Positions 22,924 through 36,718 of a stretch of 64,000 nt of DNA are shown here, in pieces. The notes below the pieces were generated by a model. It searched no databases. It had not been told where the DNA came from and saw nothing but the letters and a program-made list of their open reading frames with translations. Source of the DNA: Limonium bicolor (taxonomy: Eukaryota; Streptophyta; Magnoliopsida; Caryophyllales; Plumbaginaceae); NCBI GenBank assembly GCA_023374045.1, contig CM041778.1:369804831-369868830 (forward strand). The letters run 5' to 3'. Numbering within the stretch: the first letter of the stretch is position 1; every line of letters starts with the position of its first letter. Position numbers and translations under genes: made by a program.

Positions 22924-23557
22924 TGTAACACCCCTATAATAATAAAACAACAACGGAAAACAAACTAAAGGTGCTACAGACCATCGGGCTCCAAACACCC
23001 GGTACCAACCTCACCAATTACAACCATTACCATTAACTAAGTTACGGTCTGAACTTCGAGAAAACTTAATATAAACAAAACAATAATAAAATACATTCAC
23101 TCTCCATAAACCTAATCCCATCCCAATCACTCATGCTCTTCGTGGCCACCTGTAAATCAATTTGTACCTGCAAGATGAAACCAAGCAGCCCACCCCGGGA
23201 GGGGTGAGTCAGTTCCCTGGAATGGAACTGGTACAATTCTCCAAAAACAAACTTATAAAACATAACTCTTCAAAATAAACAGTAACATGAAATCAAACTC
23301 TTGAAAGAAAAAAAGGGAAACAAGGCACTTTAAAATCACCAAACCAAAGATAACAAGTTAAGGATAAAGATAAATAATAGAAAGGTAAAGTTAGTCAGTT
23401 AGAATAAACCACACCATAAGTTAGTGAGTGTCCAAAGCCTTAGTTAGATTAAGTTCCAGTTAGGAGTAGAAAGACCAAGTAGTCACCAGGACTAGGAATG
23501 ATAGATAGATAACGAAGAATCCAAAAACCCAAGAGTAGAATAAACCCCAACGCCAAG

Positions 23558-23822
23558 TACGTCCTTTAGGACAGGGGATATACAGCCCCTCTCTGTTAAC
23601 TACGTCCACTAAGGATAGGGGATATACAGCCCCTCTCTGTTAACCACGTCCACTAAGGATAGAGGATATACAGCCCCTCTCTGTTAACCACGTCCACTAA
23701 GGACAGGGGATATACAGCCCCTCACTGTCTATCACGTCCCTTTTTGGGACAGGGGATATACAACCCCTCACTGTCTATCACGTCCCTTTTTGGGACAGGG
23801 GATATACAGCCCCTCACTGTTA
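23558..23822 (-). repeat. 44-bp minisatellite in LTR 1
   Basis: Six head-to-tail copies of a unit of about 44 bp with core CAGGGGATATACAGCCCCTC followed by CTGTTAAC or CTGTCTAT and ACGTCC. Two unit variants (CCACTAAGGA and CCTTTTTGGGA) are grouped. GGGGATATACAGCCCC is itself an imperfect palindrome. Confidence 0.92.
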
Positions 23823-24182
23823 CCTTTGAAGACGCGCGCACGTCGAAACCTCAAGAACCAGCTCATGGATGAAACGATATCCAGAGTCAAAAGAAGAATT
23901 TCTAAGATTGACCTTTTTCCAAATTCCCACTAGATCACTAACTACCCAGAGCAATACCAAAACACTCAGTCCTACAGAGTGCAGAAGCGTAAACCCTAAG
24001 CAGTCAATGTCTAATGGAACAACCAAATAGAAGGAACCAATACCCAAGTAAGTTTCACATCCAAGGCTCAGTTAGTCACACAAGCTGAGTTAGTCATACA
24101 CACAGTTTCCTTTTGAAATCCATTCAAGCTCAGTTAGCGTTTTCCAAAACATTCCACAAAGCCCATTAGCATAAGTATTTGA

Positions 24183-24302
24183 GTACGAGAAATCGTACAA
24201 AACATTCCATAGAGTCCAAAACACAACAAGCTGGGTACGAGAAATCGTACAAACCATTCCATAAAGTCCAAAACACAACAAGCTGAGTACGAGAAATCGT
24301 AC
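24183..24302 (-). repeat. 52-bp repeat with GTACGA hairpin, three copies
   Basis: GTACGAGAAATCGTAC occurs at 24183, 24235 and 24287, exactly 52 bp apart. Each is a six-pair stem (GTACGA/TCGTAC) around GAAA. It is present at the same place in LTR 2 (32216, 32268, 32320) and LTR 3 (40166, 40218, 40270). Confidence 0.9.
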
Positions 24303-27300
24303 TTGGTCAACGCTGTAGCAGTTCTAGTAAACTCGTGCAAACATTCAACAATTCTCTCAGGAACATTGAAGATAACTTACTATCAATAACCCGTACCCTA
24401 AGTAAAACTTAAATGAATTCCTCTCTCTTATCTCCAAATCTCAATTATCTTATAAGCCCTCGCTTAAATGTTATGTATAACCTTTGACTTATTTTAGAAG
24501 GTTGTATAGCCCAAGGTTGTAGGATCAAGGAATGTATTTTATTAACACCTGTTAACTGTCCACTCCTATCCACTTAATTCATATTTAACCACAATTCTCA
24601 CATTCAAGACTTTTGAGACCTTTATAACATAAATGTGTTTTTAGTATATAATTAAATCTAAGAATTTCAATAATAATCTTAAGCTCAATACCTTTATTCT
24701 TAATTTAGAATAAACATTGTATTATGACCTATGATGGACTGATCTCAGAATACTATACTATTACCTCACAATGTAAAGATTATGTATTTAAACCATACCT
24801 ACTAGATAACCCATTATGATTAAGTCTTTCCCTTAACTTAATTAAGATCCACATCTTGTATATTAGAATCGTAGTGTTGTAGACGCGTTTTATTATAACT
24901 TAATTGAACTGCTAAACTCAATTATCTCATCTTTAGTTCAGAATGACTTTTAATTAAAACCATCTAATAAACTTGTCATAAGATGTTAAATTGCTTCTCA
25001 TCCTGAATAACTATACTATAGTTAACTTAGATTTAACGAATTAATCTTACATTTAGTATTCACAAGGTATATTATACGTTTTATTATTACCTATACAATA
25101 AGGTGTTTAGTATAACCTTTTATGTATCCTTACTTACATTTAATTTCCTACATGTTTTATTTTTACACACATTCTCTCTATAGACTATGCATAATCCTTT
25201 GTACTAACCTTCATTAAACTTAAGCCTTAAATACGTTTTAAATTGTTTTACAAAACCTAAGGTTTCAAAGGGATAACCTAATAAATTAATTTCCTTTATT
25301 GTATTTAGGATGGACAAATATCTACATAGAGTAGAATTTATCAGAGAATTAATTTCTGGTTCGTAAGTGAAATTGTTAATTATTTAATAAGATAATCTAT
25401 TATGAAAATTCTCATATTTATATTCAAATAACCTATCATTACTTCCCATTACCGTAAAGTATATCAATATAATATCTTATGTAACTTAGTTTAATCTAAT
25501 AAAAGGTTCAAGGGTTTTAAGTATCAAATTGTTATTTATAAGTCTTCTATATATTCTAACTACTAAACGCCTCACTTAATTGTAAACTCACATCCTAAGT
25601 ATTGGTAATAAATGTTATAAATGTATTTCACATGACTTATCTAATGCCAAGAAACTTAAGGATTAGTATTTAGATAAATTTCCAAACCATAGTTTAATAT
25701 AGTTTTATATCATAATCCTTTTAATGATTTATCTTAAACATTAAGTTATATTCCAATACCATAAATGTTAAGAAATGATTAAATCTAGACTTACTAATCC
25801 ACCTCACATTTAGATGTAAAAGTATTTTATTTGTTTTATTATTGCTTATATATTAAGAACATTTATATGTAAAAGTATTACATTTATTTATTAATTATAT
25901 AGTAAGTTCTATTTGTGAAAAATATAGTTACAAATATTCCTAAGTCCCAACTTATTAATTACCTAACCAAATTATAGATTTACATTCTGGTCTTTGACAA
26001 ATAATATTACACATGTATTTTAATATGGTTTATATAAATCTTAGAAATCCAAGATAACTCTTTAAGCTTAATTTCATAACCACAATTCAATACTACCTCA
26101 TATAATATTCTTTTAATAGTATTATGTATATGTTTAGTTTAACTTATTAATTCCTTAATATTCCATTTGCTATAAGGTATTTTATGTCTTTTATTTATTT
26201 ATTTATCATATATGTAAACCAGGATTTATTCAAGACATTCTTTATGTAGTTTTACTGCATTTAATTATTTATATTAACTTTTACTCATATCTACATCCAA
26301 AATATGGTTTATAAAATAAAGTATTTCCCTAGTTTCAATTAAGTCTATTAACTACCATATTATATAATTAATATAAATGTAGATTAATTAGTTCCTTGAT
26401 TTAACCTTAGTTTACTATTTTATTCCTTTTCATATATATTTGTAATTAATTATATATATAATACAATTTTCCATAGTTTTAATTAAAAATATTAACTCCC
26501 ATATAATATAATAAGTAAAACGTAAAATAATTAGATTCCTTGATTTAGCATAAGTTTGTACTTAAATAAGTATATATACATATATGTAAATAATTTCACT
26601 TCTCTTAAAAGTTAATACCAAAACATTTATAAACTTACTGTTATAAAATGTTAATTTAGTTTCCCATATTTTCCACAGCTTAAAAAGTTCATTAACAAAC
26701 CATACTTTAATTTTTGGTTACATCAAAAACCATATATTATAAGTGATTCTTGTGAAAAACTCACAAACACAATTTTTAAAACCTTTTACCATTGCCCAAA
26801 AATTACCAAATTTAATATACAGTAACTATAACATTTTAGACATATTATAAATTTTTTATTTCATAAAAATATCTTTTAATTTAGCCAAATAATTACAAAA
26901 AACCCGTAATTTCCAAAAAACAAAACTTATGTTTAAAAACTCCAAAACCTTATTAATTTACATCAAAATAAACTAGATTTAATAAGGAATCTATGGTTAA
27001 AATTTCATGTCAAAATACCTTCGGGAACGTATTTAAATTAATTCAACAATTTAGAGTTAAATTCTGAATCTTTATAAACTTAAAACATCCTTATTATCCA
27101 CGATCTAATCTTGGCCTTCCATTTCCTTAAGTCCAGATCGGACGGACGCTGAAGCCCCCGTTCTCAATCAAATCCAAAATCGAAGTCGAGTACTAAATCG
27201 ACAATATCTCCCAATCTACAGAACGAAATCGAGTGATTCTTGTTTCTATGGTTTCGAAATCAAATTTCGGTTCTAATGATACCAATTTCCCCAATTATAA

Positions 27301-28735
27301 TGCAGTATTCATCGGGTTTCGATTTCTATTTCGAAGTTAGGTTTTCTTTTCCGGTTTCAAATTCGATTTGCCAAATTCTCTCAATTTATTGCGTAATTGG
27401 TTAAATTGATAGAGGGTTATGAACGGGAATGCAAAAAAGTAGCATTATAGGTATAATTTGGTCGGAATCATACCGGAGATGCGCCGGCAAGGCAATTCGA
27501 TCTCGTTTTTCTGGAAAACTAGTATTTTATGTGTTGTTCAGGTAGGCAACTTCGCGGATCAACTCGGGATAACTGAGATGGATTCAATCCATGACACCTA
27601 CATCATTTTAAAGAAGACATGTAACTCTAAACATTGGTGGAAGAATCATGGAAAAAGAATAACTAGGGAGAAAGTTATAGATCCACAAAGATCTGAGTTT
27701 ACCATGTCGTTTCTGGAAATATTCCGGGCCAAAACCGACGTGATCGAGTAGGTAACTATAGACGACACGCTCTCCCTACTGGTTACGAATCAGCCTTGGT
27801 CATTAACATGAAAGTTGTATAGGGATTTGAGATCTTCAAAACAAGCTAAAGAACACGAAATTTGGATGCGAAACGAAGAAGTTATGACGAGACGAAGTTT
27901 ACCTGATTTCAGTAAAAGCTGGAATTCTAGGTTATGAATTCGCAAGGAGGCAACTTAGATCAATTTTCCCGTCGATGTAGAATGATGTAGGTTATGTATG
28001 AGTTATGGTTGGAAAGAGGAATTGTCGTAGAAGAGAATGAGAGGAAGGCATTGAAAAATATTGAGAGATGAGTGAGATATAGCCGTATAAAGTTAGGGTA
28101 AAATCACTCTGGAAGTTCCGATTTTTAAGAAGTGTAGGCGGTCTGTGACTGATGACAGTGGCAGGTTTCAAAATTTTGACTCTAAACTTCAATCTAGCAT
28201 AATTTTGGCTAGGATGTCCGTTTTTGACGTTCTTTTTATCGATCTCATGGTTTTCCATAACCTTTTTATTGGTATAGGGTTTCATGTGCTAGTTTGACCA
28301 TTCTAAAAAAGTCAACCCTAGCAAGGCTTAATAAGCTTTAAGGTTTTCTAGGATTTTATATTGACTTTTTTCTTCCAAATCAATGCTACCAATATATTCT
28401 AAAACTTTATAATATAACTTGGAGCTGTCAAGGAATTTTTAACAAGATTTATTGACTTATAAATCTTGTTATTAATTCATAATACCTATATAATAAATAT
28501 ACACTAATTAAATAGTTAATTGATTCTTAGAGTTAAATAGGAGAAATCCCCTAAAAAATTTCCATATTCCATATAATATTAATATCACTAATTCCATACA
28601 ATAATTGTAATCTTCAAATTCCTTATATAATTTAACATTCATAATTCCATATATAATTTAATACTTAATAGTATTATTAAAGGTTTAATGAAAGAAATCC
28701 CCTAAATTAATTTAAATTAATTTAGGGGTATTTCA

Positions 28736-30955
28736 GTATATCCCCCTTAAAAGAAACTTCGCCTCGAAGTGTTAAAAATCAACTAATAAGCACTCACATC
28801 GCTTCGGGGTCTGGATGAGACAATAATAAATTCCAATGAAATTCCGTACCAATCCAATCCTTTATTTCCCATCCTTTCCATAACAACATTCCCACTAGAG
28901 AGTACTCAACAATCAAAACGAACCAAGATATACCATGACATAGCTGATGAAAATCAACAGTCACACACTCTGTCATAATGTAAAAACCAAGCACCATACA
29001 AACACCTCTCGTTCTCCTAATAGGCAACATGGCATATCGAATGACTGGTGAGGGACGAAGGAAGAGTATGCCAGTATATCCCCCTTAAAGAGCTAAGGTA
29101 CGCCCTCGTACCGCTACTAACGGCACATTCAAAGAATTCAACACCTTATTAGCCAGCTTTGTTGTAAACTTTATCGCACCGTTGATTTTATCTACGATCG
29201 ATATATGTGTCTGTATCTCTTGATTGTTTTGCATTTGTATTTTCTTAACTGTTATAAAACTTTATTTTATGATCCTTATCCTTTCATTTGAGGACCGGTA
29301 CGAATTATACGTCATTATATGATCATTTTATCATATCAATTATATTAACAAGCTACCACTTAGGTGTAACACACTTGAGTAGTTTAAAATAATATTTCAG
29401 ATCATTTAATAATTCTAGACAATCTTTCGAAATTATCTTCAAGGGTTTATTAGCCAACCATATGTTAAAACTCTATAAAATAAATATTTTCTGTGACTTT
29501 TCAAGTTTCAATTGTTTTTATAATTAACTATAGTATTCTAGACGAACCATTAGGTATTTACTTCATAAAATTTACTTATTATATATTTACATAATTTCAC
29601 ACAAGGCAGAGTTTTAGGAAGTTCTTATTAATTATAATGTAGCTCCAAAAATCTGATTCCTTTATCTTAAAATTTTTATATTTTTTTAAGGTAGGGACTC
29701 TATATAAAATTTTAAGTCAAATGAACTAGTCTGATGAAAACTCACTCACTCTTGGTAATTATTTTTCTTAAGGTTTGTTCTATGTAAGTATTCTTCTGAT
29801 TATTTAAATCTTAGTACTCCCTTAGACAATGGTGGCTTTTTTAAATATCACTCTTTAAACTTCTAAATAAACATGAGGATTTCCAAATCTTTAAGTAACT
29901 CTCAATTTTTCACTAGACGCTCAATACTCCAAGTATTTAAGGCTCAATAATATTTAGTTTATTATTACTCATGTGTTTTCACTCCATAGGTAAGTATTTT
30001 TCACCAAGGATTTAACTCGGTAAACTCTTTACATGTATAAATTTAGTACTGGATCTTAATATATAAGTTTTGAATTGTTCATTGTGACTAGTAATGAAAT
30101 ATGCCTAGCTCAAGATTTCATGAAGGTAACGTCTTACCACCACTTCCCCTCAAGTTCAACACAATCCATCACCTGCGTAGAAGATTATATACGGTTAGAT
30201 GACAAGGCTTGTCTAGCCCCTAAACTTCCAGAAGTGGGTGTGCACCCCCACTACCTTCAGCCTAGGAGTTCGTCGCACCAGGCACTTCCCGTAGGGTGTT
30301 AGGTTTAGGTGTTTTCTTCCTAAAGTTAGCATAGAGTTTTAGTGTGGTTTATGGGTTCGGGTGTATGCTACTAGTGTTGGTTAACTTAATAATTTTCTAG
30401 ACTTAAGATTTATCCAAACATTACCTTTAGGCAACAATTTGTTCCAAGTAATTCTTGAGATTTATTTTAAAAACTTTAAAGGAGTTGAAGCACTTCCACA
30501 TAATATCAATACTAATTTAGTTATTTAAAGTTCTATTTGTATACTGTTTTCAATCAAAAGTATTCTTTAAAATTTCTAAGAACATGTGTACTAGCTTTTA
30601 AAGGATTGCATTTTGGCAATGTATTCTCCATAAGTATGCTTTTGAAAATAGCTTAATATTTGGTTTATCTCAACCAAAATCTTATCGTACTTAATAGATG
30701 ATATTCCAACCTATATTTCTATCGTAGTTTATGTTCGAACAGAACAACAGCACACCATTCTACAGATTCATAAAAGAAAAGTGTATAAAGAAATCATTCA
30801 CTAATCTAAGCAGGGTTAGGAGTCGTGCCTTACTGGAATCCTCACATCCCAATTCTACCCCAATTCCCCAGTTTTAAGTGCACCTAATAATCTAAGTATT
30901 TCACTCGGCTTGTTTTCTCGGGTTCAGAGCGTAACTACGCTCTGATACCACTTTC
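28736..30955 (-). repeat. LARD interior 1 (non-coding)
   Basis: A 2220-bp interior. The plus-strand left end GTATATCCCCCTTAAAAG is the polypurine-tract complement; the right end has the primer-site complement GCTCTGATACCA (30939-30950), five bases from LTR 2. No open frame over about 80 codons, and none resembling retroelement proteins. Confidence 0.85.
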
Positions 30956-33900
30956 TGTAACACCCCTATAATAATAAAACAACAGTGGAAAACAAACTAA
31001 AGGTGCTACAGACCATCGGGCTCCAAACACCCGGTACCAACCTCACCAATTACAACCATTACCATTAACTAAGTTACGGTCTGAACTTCGAGAAAACTTA
31101 ATATAAACAAAACAATAATAAAATACATTCACTCTCCATAAACCTAATCCCATCCCAATCACTCATGCTCTTCGTGGCCACCTGTAAATCAATTTGTACC
31201 TGCAAGATGAAACCAAGCAGCCCACCCCGGGAGGGGTGAGTCAGTTCCCTGGAATGGAACTGGTACAATTCTCCAAAAACAAACTTATAAAACATAACTC
31301 TTCAAAATAAACAGTAACTTGAAATCAAACTCTTGAAAGAAAAAAAGGGAAACAAGGCACTTTAAAATCACCAAACCAAAGATAACAAGTTAAGGATAAA
31401 GATAAATAATAGAAAGGTAAAGTTAGTCAGTTAGAATAAACCACACCATAATTTAGTGAGTGTCCAAAGCCTTAGTTAGATTAAGTTCCAGTTAGGAGTA
31501 GAAAGACCAAGTAGTCACCAGGACTAGGAATGATTAATAGATAACGAAGAATCCAAAAACCCAAGAGTAGAATAAACCCCAATGCCAAGTACGTCCTTTT
31601 AGGACAGTGGATATACAGCCCCTCTCTGTTAACTACGTCCACTAAGGACAGGGGATATGCAGCCCCTCTCTGTTAACCACGTCCACTAAGGATAGGGGAT
31701 ATACAACCCCTCTCTGTTAACCACGTCCACTAAGGACAGGGGATATACAGCCCATCACTGTCTATCACGTCCCTTTTTGGGACAGGGGATACACAACCCC
31801 TCACTGTCTATCACGTCCCTTTTTGGGACAGGGGATATACAGCCCCTCACTGTTACCTTTGAAGACGCGCGCACGTCGAAACCTCAAGAACCAGCTCATG
31901 GATGAAACGATATCCAGAGTCAAAAGAAGAATTTCCAAGATTGACCTTTTTCCAAATTCCCACTAGATCACTAACTACCCAGAGCAATACCAAAACACTC
32001 AGTCCTACAGAGTGCAGAAGCGTAAACCCTAAGCAGTCAATGTCTAATGGAACAACCAAATAGAAGGAACCAATACCCAAGTAAGTTTCACATCCAAGGC
32101 TCAGTTAGTCACACAAGCTGAGTTAGTCATACACACAGTTTCCTTTTGAAATCCATTCAAGCTCAGTTAGCGTTTTCCAAAACATTCCACAAAGTCCATT
32201 AGCATAAGTATCTGAGTACGAGAAATCGTACAAAACATTCCATAGAGTCCAAAACACAACAAGCTGAGTACGAGAAATCGTACAAAACATTCCATAAAGT
32301 CCAAAACACAACAAGCTGAGTACGAGAAATCGTACCTGGTCAACGTTGTAGCAGTTCTAGTAAACTCGTGCAAACATTCAACAATTCTCTGAGGAACATT
32401 GATGATAACTTACTATCAATAACCCGTACCCTAAGTCAAACTTAAATGAATTCCTCTCTCTTATCTCCAAATCTCAATTATCTTATAAGCCCTCGCTTAA
32501 ATGTTATGTATAACCTTTGACTTATTTTAGAAGGTTGTATAGCCCAAGGTTGTAGGATCAAGGAATGTATTTTATTAACACCTGTTAACTGTCCACTCCT
32601 ATCCACTTAATTCATATTTAACCACAATCCTCACATTCAAGACTTTTGAGACCTTTATAACATAAATGTGTTTTAGTATATAATTAAATCTAAGAATTTC
32701 AATAATAATCTTAAGCTCAATACCTTTATTCTTAATTTAGAATAAACATTGTATTATGACCTATGATGGACTGATCTCAATACTATACTATTACCTCACA
32801 ATGTAAAGATTATGTATTTAAACCATACCTACTAGATAACCCATTATGATTAAGTCTTTCCCTTAACTTAATTAAGATCCACATCTTGTATATTAGAATC
32901 GTAGTGTTGTAGACGCGTTTTATTATAACTTAATTGAACTGCTAAACTCAATTATCTCATCTTTAGTTCAGAATGACTTTTAATTACAACCATCTAATAA
33001 ACTTGTCATAAGATGTTAAATTGCTTCTCATCCTGAAAAACTATACTATAGTTAACTTAGATTTAACGAATTAATCTTACATTTAGTATTCACAAGGTAT
33101 ATTATACGTTTATTATACCTATAATAAGGTGTTTAGTATAACCTTTTATGTATCCTTACTTACATTTAATTTCCTACATGTTTTATTTTTACACATTCTC
33201 TCTATAGACTATGCATAATCCTTTGTACTAACCTTCATTAAACTTAAGCCTTAAATACGTTTTAAATTGTTTTACAAAACCTAAGGTTTCAAAGGGATAA
33301 CCTAATAAATTAATTTCCTTTATTGTATTTAGGATGGACAATATATCTACATAGAGTAGAATTTATAGAGAATTAATTTCTGGTTCAAGTGAAATTGTTA
33401 ATTATTTAATAAGATAATCTATTATGAAAATTCTCATATTTTATATTCAAATAACCTATCATTACTTCCCATTACCGTAAAGTATATCAATATAATATCT
33501 TATGTAACTTAGTTTAATCTAATAAAAGGTTCAAGGGTTTTAAGTATCAAATTGTTATTTATAAGTCTTCTATATTCTAACTACTAAACGCCTCACTTAA
33601 TTGTAAACTCACATCCTAAGTATTGGTAATAAATGTTATAAATGTATTTCACATGACTTATCTAATGCCAAGAAACTTAAGGATTAGTATTTAGATAAAT
33701 TTCCAAACCATAGTTTAATATAGTTTATATCATAATCCTTTTAATGATTTATCTTAAACATTAAGTTATATTCCAATACCATAAATGTTAAGAAATGATT
33801 AAATCTAGACTTACTAATCCACCTCACATTTAGATGTAAAAGTATTTTATTTGTTTTATTATTGCTTTATATTAAGAACATTTATATGTAAAGTATTACA

Positions 33901-36718
33901 TTTATTTATTAATTATATAGTAAGTTCTATTTGTGAAAAATCTAGTTACAAATATTCCTAAGTCCCAACTCATTAATTACCTAACCAAATTATAGATTTA
34001 CATTCTGGTCTTTGACAAATAATATTACACATGTATTTTAATATGGTTTATATAAATCTTAGAAATCCAAGATAACTCTTTAAGCTTAATTTCATAACCA
34101 CAATTCAATAACCTCATATAATATTCTTTTAATAGTATGTGTAGGTTTAGTTTAACTTATTAATTCCTTCATATTCCATTTGCTATAAGGTATTTTATGT
34201 TTTTATTTATTTATTTATCAATTATGTAGTTTTACTGCATTTAATTATTTATATTAACTTTTACTCATATCTACATCCAAAATATGGTTTATAAAATAAA
34301 GTATTTCCCTAGTTTCAATTAAGTCTATTAACTACCATATTATATAATTAATATAAATGTAGATTAATTTAGTTCCTTGATTTAACCTTAGTTACTATTT
34401 TATTCCTTTTCATATATATGTAATTATATATATATATATATACATATTTTCCTTAGTTTTAATTAAAAATATTAACTCCCATAATATAATAAGTAAAACG
34501 TAAAATAATTAGATTCCTTGATTTAGCATAAGTTTCTACTTAAATAAGTATATATACATATGTAAATAATTTCACTTCTCTTAAAAGCTAATACCAAAAC
34601 ATTTATAAACTTACTGTTATAAAATGTTAATTTAGTTTCCATATTTTCCCCAGCTTAAAAGTTCATTAACAAACCATACTTTAATTTTTGGTTACATCAA
34701 AAACCATATATTATAAGTTATTCTTATGAAAAACTCACAAACACAATTTTTAAAACCTTTTACCATTGCCCAAAAATTCCCAAATTTAATATACAGTAAC
34801 TATAACATTTTAGACATATTATAAAATTTTTATTTCATAAAAATATCTTTTTAATTTAGCCAAATAATTCCAGAAAACCCGTAACTTGCAAAAATCATAA
34901 CTTATGTTTAAAAACTCCAAAACCTTATTAATTTACATCAAAATAAACTAGATTTAATAAGGAATCTATGGTTAAAATTTCAAGTCAAAATACCTTCGGG
35001 AAGGTATTTAAATTAATTCAACAAGTTAGAGTTAAATTCTGAATCATTATAAACTTAAAACATCTTTATTATCCACGATCTAATCTGGCCGTCCATTTCC
35101 TTAAGTCCAGATCGGACGGACGCTGAAGCCCCAGTTCTTCATCAAATCCAAAATCGAAGTCGAGTACTAAATCGACAATATCTCCCAATCTACAGAACGA
35201 AATCGAGTGATTCTTGTTTCTATGGTTTCGAAATCAAATTTCGGTTCTAATGATACCAATTTCCCCAATTATAATGCAGTATTCATCGGGTTTCGATTTC
35301 TGTTTCGAAGTTAGGTTTTCTTTTCCGGTTTCGAATTCGATTTGCCAAATTCTCTCAATTTATTGCGTAATTGGTTAAATTGATAGAGGGTTATGAACGG
35401 GAATGCAAAAACAAGTAGCATTATAGGTATAATTTGGTCGGAATCGTACCGGAGATGCGCCGGCAAGGCAATTCGAACTCGTTTTTCTGGAAAACTAGTA
35501 TTTTATGTGTTGTTCAGGTAGGCAACTTCGCGGATCAACTCGGGATAACTGAGATGGATTCAATCCATGAAACCTACGTCATTTTAAAGAAGACATGTAA
35601 CTCTAAACATTGGGAAGAATCATGGAAAAAGAATAACTAGGGAGAAAGTTATAGATCCACAAAGATCTGAGTTTACCATGTCGTTTCTGGAAATATTCTG
35701 GGCAAAAACCGACGTGATCGAGTAGGTAACTTTAGACGACTCGCTCTCCCTACTGGTTACGAATCAGCCTTGGTCATTAACATGAAAGTTGTAGAGGGAT
35801 TTGAGATCTTCAAAACAAGCTAAAGAACACGAAATTTGGATGAGAAACGAAGAAGTTATGACGAGACGAAGTTTACCTGATTTCAGTAAAAACTGGAATT
35901 CTGGGTTACGAATTCGCAAGGAGGCAACTTTAGATCGATTTTCCCGTCGATGTAGAATGATGTAGGTTATGTATGAGTTATGGTTGGAAAGAGGAATTGT
36001 AGGAGAAGAGAATGGAGAAGACGGCATTGAAAAATATTGAGAGATGAGTGAGATATAGCCGTATAAAGTTAGGGTAAAATCACTGCTGGAAGTTCCGATT
36101 TTTAAGCTAAGTGTGGGCGGTCTGTGACTGATTGACACGTGGCAGGTTTCAAAATTTTGACTCTAAACTTCAATCTAGCATAACTTTGGCTAGGATGATC
36201 CGTTTTTGACGTTCTTTTTATCGATCTTCATGGTTTTCCATAACCTTTTTATTGGTATAGGTTTCATGTGCTAGTTTGACCATTCTCAAAAAGTCAACCC
36301 TAGCAAGGCTTAATAAGCTTTAAGGTTTCTAGGATTTTATATTGACTTTTATGTTCCAAATCAATGCTCCCAATATTTCTAAAATCTTTATAATATAATT
36401 GGAGTGTCTAGGAATTTTTCCAAGATTTATTGACTTATAAATCTTGTTATTAAATTCATAATACTATATAATAATATATAATAATTAAATAGTTAATTGT
36501 ATTCTTTAGAGTTAAATAGGAGGAATCCCCTAAAATAATTTCCATAATTCCATATAATATTAATACTCATAATTCCATACAATAATTTAATATTCATAAT
36601 TCCTTATACTAATTTAACATTCATAATTCCATATAATAATTTAATACTTAATAGTATTATTAAAGGTTTAATGAAAGAAATCCCCTAAATTAATTTAAAT
36701 TAATTTAGGGGTATTTCA
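30956..36718 (-). repeat. LARD LTR 2 (5.8 kb)
   Basis: 5763 bp, near-identical to LTR 1, with short indels in AT-rich runs and a loss of about 40 bp near 34215. Minisatellite at 31589-31856. Confidence 0.9.

Larger units (their letters stand above)
22924..28735 (-). repeat. LARD LTR 1 (5.8 kb)
   Basis: Ends TG..CA; 5812 bp. It contains the 44-bp minisatellite (23558-23822), the 52-bp hairpin repeat (24183-24302), a long AT-rich centre (24400-27100) and a less AT-rich block (27120-28300) near the minus-strand start. Short open frames repeated in all LTR copies reflect nucleotide identity, not coding constraint. Confidence 0.9.

Noticed and set aside
23066..23263. Identical 65-codon frame in three LTRs (also 31098-31295, 39053-39250)
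   Set aside because: Explained by nucleotide identity of the LTR copies; no domain, and deleted in LTR 4.
27458..27751. Recurrent open frame of 68-97 codons on the plus strand of each LTR
   Set aside because: Opposite to element orientation, varies in length with indels and has no family signature.
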